Source: Acidovorax sp. Leaf191 (GTDB lineage: Bacteria > Pseudomonadota > Gammaproteobacteria > Burkholderiales > Burkholderiaceae_C). From it: a stretch of DNA of 64,000 nt. Under the pieces are notes generated by a model. It was not told the DNA's origin. It saw only the letters and a list, made by a program, of their open reading frames with translations, and did no database searches. Position numbers and translations under genes: made by a program. The stretch spans positions 126,532-190,531 of the forward strand of contig NZ_LMPT01000021.1 of the NCBI RefSeq assembly GCF_001424425.1, in the 5' to 3' direction. Positions 1-9,099 of this stretch are shown in pieces. How positions within the stretch are numbered: position 1 is the stretch's first letter; every line of letters begins with the position of its first letter.

Positions 1-713
1 ACGCACACTTCACGCAGCAGCCGGCCCACCTCCTTCAGGCACGCATCGCCCTGCACATGGCCGCTGGCGTCGTTGAAGAGCTTGAAGTGGTCCAAATCGC
101 ACAGCATCAGCGTGAGCGGCGTTCCGTCACGGCGCGCCGCCAAAATCTCGTTGTGCAGGATGCGGTCGAAGCCGCGGCGGTTGACCAGCGCGGTGAGGGC
201 GTCGACCTCCACCATTTCGTTCAACCGCTGGTTGGCCAGGTGCAGTTCGGCCGACATCGACACCAGCCGGCGCCGCATGTCCAGCAGGCGCCGCATGGCC
301 CGCAGCTTGGCCATGAGCACGATGGGCTTGACCGGCTTGACGAGGTAGTCGTCGCCGCCCACTTCGATGCCGCGCCATACGTCCAGCTCGTTGTCCAGTC
401 CGGACAGGAAGATGATCGGCGTCCAGTCGCCGGCCTCGCTCTCGCGCATCTGCTGCGCCACCCAGTAGCCATCCTTGCCGGGCAGCCGGATGTCCAGCAG
501 CACCAGGTCGGGCCGGTGGGCCTTGAACAGTTGCAACGCGGCGTCGCCCTCGGGCGCTTCGAAGATGTCGGTGACTCCCGCATGCCGCAACTCAGCCACC
601 AACGCAGCGCGCACGGAACCCTGGTCTTCCACCACCAGGACCGAGAACCCGCCGCCGCCCGATGGCGGGGGCTGCGTGGGGGGATAGGGCGTGCTGCTGG
701 ATGTGAATGGCAC
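1..713 (-). CDS. Response regulator with GGDEF domain (3' end cut by the window)
   Basis: The protein begins with a proline/serine/glycine-rich stretch of about 22 residues. A receiver (REC) domain follows, with the acidic pair Glu29-Asp30, phospho-acceptor Asp74 in LLDIRLPG and conserved Lys126 in YLVKPVKP. After a helical linker a GGDEF domain starts near residue 160, with the metal-binding motif CDLDHFKLFND. The GGDEF signature itself lies outside the window, so active cyclase versus degenerate domain cannot be judged. Such REC-GGDEF proteins make cyclic di-GMP when phosphorylated. Start: GTG at 713, because an in-frame TGA lies 12 nt upstream and GAGGAG sits 5 nt before the GTG. It follows lysS on the same strand. 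No partner kinase is visible. Confidence 0.9.
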   Translation of the reverse strand, partial: MPFTSSSTPYPPTQPPPSGGGGFSVLVVEDQGSVRAALVAELRHAGVTDIFEAPEGDAALQLFKAHRPDLVLLDIRLPGKDGYWVAQQMRESEAGDWTPIIFLSGLDNELDVWRGIEVGGDDYLVKPVKPIVLMAKLRAMRRLLDMRRRLVSMSAELHLANQRLNEMVEVDALTALVNRRGFDRILHNEILAARRDGTPLTLMLCDLDHFKLFNDASGHVQGDACLKEVGRLLREVC

Positions 714-784
714 GGTGACTCCTCAGGCCTGTTGAACGCGGCAAGGGCGCAATCACCCGGGAAGCCCCGGATGCCAGGGCTCTT

Positions 785-2329
785 TCAGGATTCGCGGCGC
801 AACGCAGGGAACAGGATCACGTCGCGGATGCTGGGGCTGTCGGTCAGCAGCATCATGAGGCGATCGATACCGATCCCGCAACCCCCCGTGGGCGGCATGC
901 CGTATTCCAGCGCCCGCACGAAGTCGTGGTCGTAGAACATGGCTTCGTCGTCGCCGCCGTCCTTGGCGGCCACCTGGGCATGGAAGCGCGCAGCCTGGTC
1001 CTCGGCGTCATTGAGCTCGCTGAAACCATTGCCGAACTCGCGCCCGGTGATGTACAGCTCGAAGCGCTCGGTCACCTCGGGGCGGGTGTCGTTGGCACGG
1101 GCCAGCGGCGAGATTTCAGTGGGGTGCTCCATGATGAAGGTGGGCAGCCACAGCTTGTCTTCCACCGTCTCTTCGAAATACAGCACCTGCAGGCTGGCCA
1201 GCGAGCGCGTGGACAGCTTGTTCTTTTCTTCGTTCAGGCCCAGCTTCTTGAGGGCGCTGATGAGCCAGGCGGCGTCGTCCACATGGGCGCCGGCCTCGGT
1301 GTACTGGAAGATCGCTTCGCGGATCGTCAGGCGCGCGAACGGCTGCGACAGGTCGACCGCGCGGCCCTGGTAGGTCAGCTGCAGGCTGCCCGTGGCCTTG
1401 AGCGCCACTTCGCGGATCAGCGTCTCGGTGAAGTCCATCAGGTCCAGGTAGTTCCAGTACGCCGCGTAGAACTCCATCATGGTGAACTCGGGGTTGTGGC
1501 GCACCGAGATACCTTCGTTGCGGTAGCTGCGGTTGATCTCGAACACCCGCTCGAAGCCGCCCACGATCAGGCGCTTCAGGTACAGCTCGGGCGCGATGCG
1601 CAGGTACATCTCCTGCTCGAGCGCGTTGTGGTGCGTGACGAACGGCTTGGCGTTGGCACCACCCGGGATGGGGTGCAGCATGGGCGTTTCGACTTCCAGG
1701 AAGCCGTGGCTCACCATGAATTCGCGCAGCCCGCTCACCGCCTTGCTGCGCGCCATGAAGCGCTTGCGGGCCTGCTCGTCGGTGATCAGGTCGACATAGC
1801 GCTGGCGGTACTTCTGCTCCTGGTCGGCCATGCCGTGGAACTTGTCGGGCAGCGGGCGCAGGCTCTTGGTGAGCAGGCGCAGGCCCGTGACCTTGATCGA
1901 CAGCTCGCCGGTCTTGGTCTTCATGAGCGTGCCTTCGGCGCCCACGATGTCCCCCAGGTCCCAGTGCTTGAAGGCGGCGTACAGCTCCTCGCCCACGGCA
2001 TCGCGGGTCACGTACAGCTGGATGCGCCCGCCCACGTCGCCCAGCGATCCGTCTTGCACCGTGGCAAAGCTGGCCTTGCCCATCACGCGCTTGAGCATCA
2101 TGCGGCCGGCCACCGAGACGCTCACGGGCGACGTCTCCAGCGCCTCGTTCGTGGCCTCGCTGTGTGCAAGGTGCAACTGCGCTGCCTTGTGGGCCGGCTT
2201 GAAGTTGTTGGGGAAGGCTACGCCGCCGCCGTTGGCTTGGACCTCGCGCAAAGCGCGAAGCTTTTCGCGGCGCTCGGCGATGAGCTGGTTGTCGTCCTGG
2301 GAGGCGGGGGCGAGGTTCTGGTCTGACAT
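785..2329 (-). CDS. lysS: Lysyl-tRNA synthetase, class II
   Basis: Charges tRNA-Lys with lysine in the cytoplasm using ATP. The 514-residue product has the expected class II order: an N-terminal OB-fold anticodon-binding domain (about residues 60-170, including [21 protein letters not shown]) and a catalytic domain with motif 1 ([21 protein letters not shown]), motif 2 ([13 protein letters not shown]) and C-terminal motif 3 ([15 protein letters not shown]). Length is normal for the family. ATG at 2329 was chosen over an upstream TTG (2374) because it begins the usual variable N-terminus (MSDQN). It lies 79 nt downstream of the sugar-transferase gene on the same strand and may be partly co-transcribed with the glycan operon. 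Confidence 0.97.
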   Translation of the reverse strand: MSDQNLAPASQDDNQLIAERREKLRALREVQANGGGVAFPNNFKPAHKAAQLHLAHSEATNEALETSPVSVSVAGRMMLKRVMGKASFATVQDGSLGDVGGRIQLYVTRDAVGEELYAAFKHWDLGDIVGAEGTLMKTKTGELSIKVTGLRLLTKSLRPLPDKFHGMADQEQKYRQRYVDLITDEQARKRFMARSKAVSGLREFMVSHGFLEVETPMLHPIPGGANAKPFVTHHNALEQEMYLRIAPELYLKRLIVGGFERVFEINRSYRNEGISVRHNPEFTMMEFYAAYWNYLDLMDFTETLIREVALKATGSLQLTYQGRAVDLSQPFARLTIREAIFQYTEAGAHVDDAAWLISALKKLGLNEEKNKLSTRSLASLQVLYFEETVEDKLWLPTFIMEHPTEISPLARANDTRPEVTERFELYITGREFGNGFSELNDAEDQAARFHAQVAAKDGGDDEAMFYDHDFVRALEYGMPPTGGCGIGIDRLMMLLTDSPSIRDVILFPALRRES

Positions 2330-2408
2330 AGGGGCCGTCGGTGCGGTGGCTGGAATGGGGGCCGGGCCCCGCAACGGCAGGGTTCGGCCAAACCCCTCAT
2401 TTTATCGG

Positions 2409-3041
2409 CTATGTGCCGTCTTTTGGCGCCATGTCCCTGCGCGAGCGTCCGCCCCACAGTGCGCGAGCGGTCTGCGCGATGATTTTCAGGTCGCCCCAGA
2501 GGGTGTGCGCGCGGGCGTACCGGGCCGCGTACTGCAGCTTGATGGGCAGAATTTCTTGCACGTAGGTCCGCTCGGGATCGCTGCTTTGGCCCAGCAGCGT
2601 GCTCTCGTCGCGGAACTCGATGGAGGCCATGTCGGTGATGCCCGGCCGCACGCTCAGCACGATGTCCCGCAGTGCATCGGGGTACAGCGCCACATAGCGC
2701 GCCACCTCGGGCCGCGGGCCCACGATGCTCATGTCTCCCACCAGCACGTTGATGAACTGCGGCAGTTCATCGAGCTTGGTGCGCCGCAGCCAGTGGCCCG
2801 CGCGGGTGATGCGGGCGTCAGCGCCCACGGTGATGGCAGGGCCCGCCGCGTCGGCACCGGCCCGCATGGTGCGGAACTTGTAGATGCGAAACGGCTGCCC
2901 CGCGCGCCCGATGCGGGTTTGCCGAAAGAACGTTCCGCCGGGCGAGTCGAGCCGGACCCACAGCGCCACGGCCACCAGCACCGGCGCCAGCAGCACCAGG
3001 GCCAGCGCGGAGAAAGCCAGGTCGAACAGGCGCTTGGGCAT
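2409..3041 (-). CDS. Initiating sugar-phosphate transferase (PglC/WbaP family)
   Basis: Transfers a sugar-1-phosphate from a UDP-sugar to undecaprenyl phosphate, the first membrane step of glycan assembly. At 210 residues it is the short, PglC-like form: one N-terminal hydrophobic re-entrant segment (about residues 7-30) and no multi-spanning WbaP domain. Family motifs are present: KFRTM (55-59), the catalytic Asp91-Glu92 in KLDELPQ and the GDMSIVGPRP box. It is the last gene of the glycan operon, 8 nt after the DegT-type aminotransferase gene. That neighbour and the CapD-type dehydratase suggest its substrate is a UDP-amino-dideoxy sugar or its acetylated form. Substrate is inferred from context only. 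Confidence 0.9.
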   Translation of the reverse strand: MPKRLFDLAFSALALVLLAPVLVAVALWVRLDSPGGTFFRQTRIGRAGQPFRIYKFRTMRAGADAAGPAITVGADARITRAGHWLRRTKLDELPQFINVLVGDMSIVGPRPEVARYVALYPDALRDIVLSVRPGITDMASIEFRDESTLLGQSSDPERTYVQEILPIKLQYAARYARAHTLWGDLKIIAQTARALWGGRSRRDMAPKDGT

Positions 3042-3049
3042 GGGGTCGG

Positions 3050-4243
3050 TCAGCCCAGGACCTCGTGCAACGCCGCGATCACGCGGTCCTGGTCGGCGTC
3101 GCTCATGGCGGTGAACAGGGGGATGCTGATCATCGACTGGTAGGCCGCGTCGGCGTCGGGGAACATCGCTGGTGTGAGCTGGTAGCGGTCGCGCCAGTAC
3201 GGGTGCCGGTGCAGGGGCACGTAGTGAACGCTGGTGCCGATGCCCCGGTCCGACAGGGCCTGGATCACGTCGTCGCGGCCCAGGCGCGCGCCTGGGCGCA
3301 ATCGAATGACATACAGATGCCAGGCGTGCGTATCACCAGCGGGCGCTTCGGCAGGCAAGACCAGCGGCAACGTGGCCAATTGCTGGTGGTACCGCGCGGC
3401 CAGGTATTGGCGCCGCTGCACAAAGCCTGGCAGCCGCGCGAGCTGCTCCACGCCCATGGCGGCCGCGATGTCCGTCATGTTGTACTTGAAGCCCGGGGCC
3501 ACCACCTCGTAGTACCAGGCCGGAGTCTTGGACGTGAAGCGATCGAACGCATCGCGGCTCATGCCATGCAGGCGCATCACGCGCATGCGCTGGGCGATGG
3601 CCGGATCGCGCGTGACCGCCATGCCGCCCTCGCCGGTGGTGATGGTCTTGTTGGCGTAGAAGCTGAACACGGTCACATCGGACTGCAGCTGCCCCACCAA
3701 CTGGCCCTGCCACGTGGTGGGCAGGGCGTGGGCTGCGTCTTCCACCACCTTGAGCCCATGCTCCTTGGCAATGTCAAGGATCTCGCCCATCTCGCAGGCC
3801 AGTCCACCGTAGTGCACCGGCATGATGGCCTTGGTGCGCGGCGTGATGGCGGCGCGGATCTTGGCGGGGTCGATGTTCAGCGTCACCGGGTCCACGTCCA
3901 CCAGCACCGGGTCGGCGCCCAGGTAGCGCACGACCTCGACCGTGGCCGTGAAGGTCAGCGTGGGGGCGATCACTTCGTCGCCAGGGCCGATGCCCAGGGC
4001 TTCCAGGGCCAGGTGCAGGCCTGCGGTGGCAGAGTTCACTGCAATCCCCTGCAGCCCGTGGCCGCCCAGGTACTGCACGAACGCCTGCTCGAACTCCTTG
4101 GTCTTGGGCCCTGTCGTCACCCATCCCGAGCGCATGGCTGCGGTGGTCGCCTCGATCTCGGCCGGCCCGATGTCCGGCTTGGCGAAAGGGATGAAACTGG
4201 GCGGCGAAGATGGGGTGGATGGTGGGGTGGATGGGGGGGACAT
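3050..4243 (-). CDS. DegT/DnrJ/EryC1/StrS-family PLP aminotransferase (nucleotide-sugar type)
   Basis: Likely transaminates a 4-keto nucleotide sugar, the step after a 4,6-dehydratase (compare PglE, WbpE). Seen: an [11 protein letters not shown] cofactor-loop segment, Asp169 in VVEDAAHA (pyridine nitrogen partner), Schiff-base Lys199 in [13 protein letters not shown] and the C-terminal [13 protein letters not shown] substrate motif. The ATG at 4243 replaces a weaker TTG at 4264. It gives 397 residues with an odd low-complexity start of Ser/Pro/Thr repeats before the family begins at FIPFAKP. That segment matches short tandem GGTGGATGG-like DNA repeats and may not be translated if a later start is used. 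The gene follows ugd by 35 nt. Exact sugar substrate unknown. Confidence 0.88.
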   Translation of the reverse strand: MSPPSTPPSTPSSPPSFIPFAKPDIGPAEIEATTAAMRSGWVTTGPKTKEFEQAFVQYLGGHGLQGIAVNSATAGLHLALEALGIGPGDEVIAPTLTFTATVEVVRYLGADPVLVDVDPVTLNIDPAKIRAAITPRTKAIMPVHYGGLACEMGEILDIAKEHGLKVVEDAAHALPTTWQGQLVGQLQSDVTVFSFYANKTITTGEGGMAVTRDPAIAQRMRVMRLHGMSRDAFDRFTSKTPAWYYEVVAPGFKYNMTDIAAAMGVEQLARLPGFVQRRQYLAARYHQQLATLPLVLPAEAPAGDTHAWHLYVIRLRPGARLGRDDVIQALSDRGIGTSVHYVPLHRHPYWRDRYQLTPAMFPDADAAYQSMISIPLFTAMSDADQDRVIAALHEVLG

Positions 4244-4278
4244 GGGGGCTCGGTGGGCGATCAATGGGGCAGGCCGGG

Positions 4279-5607
4279 TCAGAGCACGGCGCGGCCGATG
4301 GGGTGGTATTCAAGGCCCAGGGCCTTCATCTCGGCAGGCTCGAAAAGATTGCGGCCGTCGAAGATGACGGGCGCGCGCAGCGTGGCCGCGATGAGGTCGA
4401 AGTCGGGGCTGCGAAACTCTTTCCATTCCGTCGCGATGATGAGCGCCGTGGCGCCGTCCAGCGCTGCATTGGCGCTGTCCGCAAAGTGCAGGCCTGGGCG
4501 ATCGCCCAGCGTCTTGCGCGCCTGCGCAATGGCCACCGGGTCGTAGGCGCAGACCTCGGCCCCCCGCTGTAGCAGGTCGTGGATCACGGTGAGGCTCGGC
4601 GCCTCGCGCATGTCGTCCGTGCCAGGCTTGAAGGCCAGGCCCCACAGCGCGAATCGCAGGCCTTTCAAGTCGGGGCCGAAGCGCGCGAGCACCTTGCGCA
4701 CCAGCACCCCTTTTTGCCGGTCGTTGACGGCCTTCACACCTTCGAGCACCTGCAAATGGTGCCCGTGGTCGGACGCGGTCTTGAGCAGCGCGCTCACATC
4801 CTTGGGGAAGCACGAGCCGCCATAGCCGGCCCCGGCGTACAGAAAATGCGTGCCGATGCGCGGGTCCATGCCCATGCCGTTGCGCACATGTTCGATGTCG
4901 ACGCCCAGCGTCTCCGACAGCAGGGCCAGTTCGTTCATGAAGCTGATGCGGGTGGCCAGCATCGCGTTGGCCGCGTACTTGGTGAACTCCGCGCTGCGCA
5001 CGTCCATCACCACGAACCGGTCGCGGTTGCGCATGAAGGGCGCATACAGCGTGTGCAGGCGGCTGGCGGCCTCGGGGTCGCTGGTGCCGACGATCACGCG
5101 GTCGGGCCGCATGAAGTCCTGCACGGCAGAGCCTTCTTTCAAGAATTCCGGGTTCGATGCGATGGAATAGGCGGGCTGCGTGGCGCGCTGGGCCAGCACC
5201 GCATCCATGGCCTGGCGCACCTTGTCGGCCGTGCCCACGGGCACGGTGCTCTTGGTGACCACCAGCTTGTACTGGTCCATGTGCTGCGCTACGGCCCGCG
5301 CGGCGGCCAGAACGTGCTGCAGGTCGGCCGAGCCGTCTTCGCCAGAGGGCGTGCCCACGGCGATCATCTGGATCACCCCGTGCGCCACGGCCTGGGCCAT
5401 GTCGGTGGTGAACTTGAGCCGCCCCGCGTGCGCATTGCGCACCACGATGTCGGACAGGCCCGGCTCATGGATGGGGATGTGCCCCTCGCGCAGCGCACCG
5501 ATGCGCTCGGCATCGTGGTCCATGCACACGACGTGGTTGCCCATCTCCGCAAGGCATGCGCCGGTGACGAGGCCCACGTACCCGGTGCCGATGACAGTGA
5601 TCTTCAT
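4279..5607 (-). CDS. ugd: UDP-glucose 6-dehydrogenase
   Basis: Oxidises UDP-glucose to UDP-glucuronate with two NAD+ in the cytoplasm, supplying a glucuronic acid donor or precursor for the glycan cluster. The 442-residue length is typical. Visible motifs are the N-terminal Rossmann loop [11 protein letters not shown] (7-17), the substrate-binding SNPEFLKEG segment (151-159), catalytic Cys266 in [10 protein letters not shown] and the C-terminal UDP-binding domain ([15 protein letters not shown]). It starts with ATG at 5607, 64 nt after the end of the methyltransferase gene, and is followed by the aminotransferase on the same strand. The symbol follows family usage; the close relatives tuaD and wbpO-like dehydrogenases are less likely given the sequence style. 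Confidence 0.93.
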   Translation of the reverse strand: MKITVIGTGYVGLVTGACLAEMGNHVVCMDHDAERIGALREGHIPIHEPGLSDIVVRNAHAGRLKFTTDMAQAVAHGVIQMIAVGTPSGEDGSADLQHVLAAARAVAQHMDQYKLVVTKSTVPVGTADKVRQAMDAVLAQRATQPAYSIASNPEFLKEGSAVQDFMRPDRVIVGTSDPEAASRLHTLYAPFMRNRDRFVVMDVRSAEFTKYAANAMLATRISFMNELALLSETLGVDIEHVRNGMGMDPRIGTHFLYAGAGYGGSCFPKDVSALLKTASDHGHHLQVLEGVKAVNDRQKGVLVRKVLARFGPDLKGLRFALWGLAFKPGTDDMREAPSLTVIHDLLQRGAEVCAYDPVAIAQARKTLGDRPGLHFADSANAALDGATALIIATEWKEFRSPDFDLIAATLRAPVIFDGRNLFEPAEMKALGLEYHPIGRAVL

Positions 5608-5671
5608 ATGCGGTGCAGCGCCCTGTGTGCGGCATGCGCGGGGCGACGGGTGTGTGCGGTAGTGTTCATCT

Positions 5672-6367
5672 TCAAGGTTTGGCCGCCCAGGTCAGGCGGT
5701 GGGTGCGCAGCGGGTGCAGCAGTTGCGACGCCGGTGCGATCATCCACGCCGGCAGCCGCCGCGCGACCGGCGGCGCCAGCGTGAGCCGGCGCGACTGCAG
5801 GTGCGCCCCCGGGAACAGGGCTTGCAGCTCCTGCAGCGGAACACGCCGGACATCGGGGTTGCGGGGATTGTCCACCACAAAGTCGTACACCAGCACACCC
5901 CCGCCCGGTGCCACCCAGCGCCACAGGGTCTGTGCCATTTCGCGGCGGAAGGCAGCATCGAGCAGTGAACTGAACAGCGTGAACGCGAGCACCGCATCCT
6001 GGCTGGCGGGTGGCACATCGGCGCGGCACGCATCGCCCTCCAGCAGGGTGACCGCACCGGGCAGAAGATTCCGCGCCAGTGCCGCACGCTCCGGCAGAAG
6101 TTCGATGCCGGTCAGATGGCCCGGGGTGGCGCCCAGGCGGATGAGATCCTGCAGGTTGCCACCGCTGCCGCAGCCGACTTCCAGCATGCGCCGGTTGCCC
6201 AGGTTCGTCCAGCCATGGCCTGCCCAGGCGCGCACGATGGCGCGCAGGCGCTCCTGCTGGGCCTGCAGCGCGGCCGCATTGCCATACAGGCTGTAGCGGG
6301 CCTCGTCGGCGGCCGCATCGCGCCGCGCATAGCGGTCTTTGACGGCCTGCGGTTCGTGCATCGTCAT
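5672..6367 (-). CDS. SAM-dependent methyltransferase of the glycan cluster
   Basis: A class I methyltransferase of 231 residues. Motif I reads [10 protein letters not shown], with an acidic residue closing the next strand ([10 protein letters not shown]) and a [14 protein letters not shown] post-motif. The neighbourhood suggests methylation of a sugar or a small precursor, but the acceptor cannot be read from the sequence. The start ATG at 6367 overlaps the TGA of the upstream glycosyltransferase (ATGA), a sign of translational coupling; a second ATG six bases further in is possible. It precedes ugd. No signal peptide or membrane segment is seen, so it should act in the cytoplasm. Confidence 0.8.
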   Translation of the reverse strand: MTMHEPQAVKDRYARRDAAADEARYSLYGNAAALQAQQERLRAIVRAWAGHGWTNLGNRRMLEVGCGSGGNLQDLIRLGATPGHLTGIELLPERAALARNLLPGAVTLLEGDACRADVPPASQDAVLAFTLFSSLLDAAFRREMAQTLWRWVAPGGGVLVYDFVVDNPRNPDVRRVPLQELQALFPGAHLQSRRLTLAPPVARRLPAWMIAPASQLLHPLRTHRLTWAAKP

Positions 6368-7416
6368 CGGGTGATCCGTGCAAAGTCGGCCGATGGTGTG
6401 CGCGACCGCACGACGTCCCACAGGCCGCGCCAGGTGCCCAGGCCGTAGCCCACATGGAAAGCCGCAATCGCCGCTGGCAGGCGCGGCAGCAGGGCCCAGT
6501 CGCCCGCAGCCCGGGCTGCTTCCACGGACGCAGCCAGCAGATAGCTGCCGTACGCCAGAGCCAGCCCCGCCAAGGGCAGCGCCGTCCAGGGCAGCAGGGC
6601 CGTGGTGGTGATCACCGCCGCCACGAAGATGGCCGGCACGAGCTGGCGCAGGGCCCCCGGCTGGCCGTGCTTGCGCATGACGAAGGGGCGCCAGTAGCCG
6701 TACTGCCGCTGCTGCGAGAACAGGTGCCGCAGCGAGTTGCGCGGATGGTAGGCAGAGCGGATCAGCCGGCTTTGCCAGATGCGCGCGCCAGCCAGCCGCA
6801 GCCGCAGGTTGTGCTCATCGTCCTGGTTGCGCACAAGGACTTCATCGAAAAGCCCATAGCGCTCGAACACGCTGCGCGGCCAGCAGCCCAGGTAGACAGT
6901 GTCGACGGCGCCTTCGAACTGCACATCGCGCGACCGGGCGCCGCCCACCACCCACCGGCACTGGAAGGCCGCCGCCACCGCCGCGCCCGTGCGGCCTGTG
7001 CCGCGGGCCACCCACGGCCCGCCCACGTTGTCGGCGCCCGTGCGCGACAGGGCTGCTATGCACTGGGCGAGGTAGTCGGGCGCGAACTGGCTGTGCACGT
7101 CCAGGCGCGCAATGATGGCTCCGCGGGCCCGGGCGATGCAGGCGTTCAGGCCGGTGGAGACGATGCGCCCGGGGTTGTCCACCAGCACCAGCCGAGGGTC
7201 GCTGGCGCAGCGCTCCTGCAGCCGTTGCCGGGTGCCGTCGTCGCTGTCGCCGTCGGCCACGAGCACTTCCATGCGCCATCCCTCGGGCAGCACCTGGCTG
7301 ATGGCAGAGTCGCAGAAGGCATCGATGTGCTGCCGCTCATTGCGGCAGGGCACGATGACGCTGATGAGCAGCGGGTTCAAATCACGGTTCTCTGGCATGT
7401 TCACGGGTACGTTCAC
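6364..7416 (-). CDS. Glycosyltransferase family 2 (ExoA-like)
   Basis: A GT-A fold transferase of 350 residues adding a sugar to a lipid-linked intermediate at the inner membrane. The domain begins at residue 18 (ISVIVPCRNE), with metal/nucleotide motifs LVADGDSDDGT and ARLDVHSQFAPDY (a DxD-like acidic site) and a downstream RNQDDEHNLRLR acceptor motif resembling ExoA-type succinoglycan transferases. The last 90 residues hold two or three hydrophobic segments that probably anchor it. GTG at 7416 overlaps the TGA of the upstream glycosyltransferase by 4 nt (GTGA), and its own stop overlaps the methyltransferase start. Donor and acceptor unknown. Confidence 0.87.
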   Translation of the reverse strand: MNVPVNMPENRDLNPLLISVIVPCRNERQHIDAFCDSAISQVLPEGWRMEVLVADGDSDDGTRQRLQERCASDPRLVLVDNPGRIVSTGLNACIARARGAIIARLDVHSQFAPDYLAQCIAALSRTGADNVGGPWVARGTGRTGAAVAAAFQCRWVVGGARSRDVQFEGAVDTVYLGCWPRSVFERYGLFDEVLVRNQDDEHNLRLRLAGARIWQSRLIRSAYHPRNSLRHLFSQQRQYGYWRPFVMRKHGQPGALRQLVPAIFVAAVITTTALLPWTALPLAGLALAYGSYLLAASVEAARAAGDWALLPRLPAAIAAFHVGYGLGTWRGLWDVVRSRTPSADFARITR

Positions 7417-8495
7417 TGTGCGCCTGCCAGTTGCTGGTAGAGCGCATGCATGCGGTTCATCTGGGCGGCGCGGTCGCCATGTTGGGCGATGCGCGCCGCA
7501 TTGTGTTCACCCACCTGGCGCGCTGTGTCGTCGTCGGTCACCAGGGTGCGCAAGGTGCCCGCCAGCGCCGCGGCATCGCCCGCCGGCACCAGCCATTGCG
7601 CACCCAGCCAGTGCCGGTTGGCCTGCAGGTCGCTGGCAACCACGGCCAGGCCGCAGGCCATGCTCTCGAGCACGGCGACCGATGTGGCGTCGCTGTCGGG
7701 CACCGAGATGGAGACCTTGCAGTCGCCCAGCACGCGCGCCATGCCCGCGTCGTCCAGCCGGCCGTGCAGGTGCACGCACTGCTGCAGCCCCGCGGCCTGC
7801 ACCTGCTGGCGCAGGGCGGGCTCCAGGCTGCCGCCGCCGAGCAGGTGCAGGTGCAGGTCGTGGTCCTGCAGCCCGGCACGCAGGCGCGCAAAGGCATCGA
7901 TGATGGTGGCAATGCGGTAGTTGGGCTCCCAGGCGCGCAGGCTGACTAGGTGCGTGGCGGACTTGTTGTGCCAGGGCACGGGGCGAAAGCGGTTCAGGTC
8001 CACGCCCCAGTGAATCTCTTCGGCCGGGCAGGCGGGGCCGAACCGCGCCACGGCATCCATCAAGCTGGCCGAGTCCCCGGTGATCAGGTCCGCGTGCCGC
8101 AGCGTCCAGCCCGTGAGCCAGCGCATCCACGGGCTTTTGAGCGGCGTGACCAGCAGGTCGGTGCCCCAGGCCGTCATCACCAGCGGATGTTTGCCGCAGC
8201 GGGCCGCGAGATACCCGTAAGACGTGATGTAGTGGGCGTGCGCGATGTCGGGCGCCAGCTCGCGCACGTGGCGCTGCGTTTCGCGGACGCGAAAAAGCCA
8301 GTCGGTGGAGCGATGCACCGGCCGCAGCGTGCGGACCTCCACGCCGGGTACCTGCGCGGGCCGGGCTGTGATCAGCGATACGCGCCAGCCGCGCTGCAGC
8401 ATCTCGCGCGCCCAGCGCTGGACGTGCGGGCTGGTGGCATCGCCGAGCAGGCACAGGTGCCGTGGCGTTCGCGTGGGCTGCGTCATCTCAGTCAT
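7413..8495 (-). CDS. Glycosyltransferase group 1 (GT4-like)
   Basis: A GT-B fold transferase of about 360 residues. The N-terminal half carries a GDATSPHVQRWAREM segment and HAHYITSYGYLAA. The C-terminal half carries the donor-binding region VSLRAWEPNYRI and the E-x7-E type motif around SDATSVAVLESMACGLAVVAS. It should transfer a nucleotide-activated sugar on the cytoplasmic face of the inner membrane. ATG at 8495 overlaps the end of the acyltransferase gene by 8 nt; an alternative in-frame ATG lies at 8486. The stop overlaps the next glycosyltransferase start. It is one of only two clear glycosyltransferases in the cluster. Confidence 0.87.
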   Translation of the reverse strand: MTEMTQPTRTPRHLCLLGDATSPHVQRWAREMLQRGWRVSLITARPAQVPGVEVRTLRPVHRSTDWLFRVRETQRHVRELAPDIAHAHYITSYGYLAARCGKHPLVMTAWGTDLLVTPLKSPWMRWLTGWTLRHADLITGDSASLMDAVARFGPACPAEEIHWGVDLNRFRPVPWHNKSATHLVSLRAWEPNYRIATIIDAFARLRAGLQDHDLHLHLLGGGSLEPALRQQVQAAGLQQCVHLHGRLDDAGMARVLGDCKVSISVPDSDATSVAVLESMACGLAVVASDLQANRHWLGAQWLVPAGDAAALAGTLRTLVTDDDTARQVGEHNAARIAQHGDRAAQMNRMHALYQQLAGAQ

Positions 8496-9099
8496 GGGCG
8501 GTATGCGGACTGGCCGGCGAAAGCGGCCCTGCCCACGATTCATAGTGCGGCACCAGCTCGGGGAACTGCGCCAGCAACTGCGCGTCCCGCGCGCGGACAT
8601 CGCCGACCTGGCGCGCGGGCGTTCCCGCCATGATGGCGAAGTCCGGCACCTCGCCGCGCACCTGCGCATAGGCGCACACCACCACCCCCTTGCCCAGGCG
8701 CGATCCCGCCTCGATCAGGCTGTGCGGGCCGACGAAGGTGTAGGCGCCGATCTGCACCGGGGCGCTGATGTAGCCGGGCTTGGTGGCGCCTTCGTGCGTG
8801 GCATAGCCCCGGCCCAGCAGGCGGATGGCGCGGTGCGAGCTGTGGGTCACGATGCTCACGAAGTTGGTGATCTGCACACCTTCGCCGATCTGCAGGCCGC
8901 CGGCGGCGTCGATGAAGTTGAAATGCCCGATGAACACATGGTCCGCCAGCTGCAGGCCTTCGGCGCCTTCGATGCAGGTGCTGGGTGCAATGCGGGTGTG
9001 GGCCAGCAGGCAGCCCGCCGCATCGCGCTCGCCGAACACCATGCGGTAGAAAAGTGCCTGCCAGAGGCTGCGACGCCAGCGGTTAAGCAGCGCTCTCAT
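8488..9099 (-). CDS. Left-handed beta-helix (hexapeptide) acyltransferase
   Basis: A 203-residue acetyltransferase-type protein. Hexapeptide repeats run from about residue 45 to 160 (for example IEGAEGLQLADHVFIG, IGAYTFVGPHSLIEAG, LGKGVVVCAYAQV) and end with the family hallmark IMAGTPARQVG. The His-containing loop VTHSSHRAI is the likely active-site region. It resembles WbbJ/maltose-O-acetyltransferase enzymes and lacks the N-terminal Rossmann-like domain of PglD, so assignment as the bacillosamine N-acetyltransferase is not supported by form alone. ATG at 9099 overlaps the end of the flippase gene by 17 nt. Probable role: O- or N-acetylation of the glycan. Confidence 0.85.
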   Translation of the reverse strand: MRALLNRWRRSLWQALFYRMVFGERDAAGCLLAHTRIAPSTCIEGAEGLQLADHVFIGHFNFIDAAGGLQIGEGVQITNFVSIVTHSSHRAIRLLGRGYATHEGATKPGYISAPVQIGAYTFVGPHSLIEAGSRLGKGVVVCAYAQVRGEVPDFAIMAGTPARQVGDVRARDAQLLAQFPELVPHYESWAGPLSPASPHTAHD

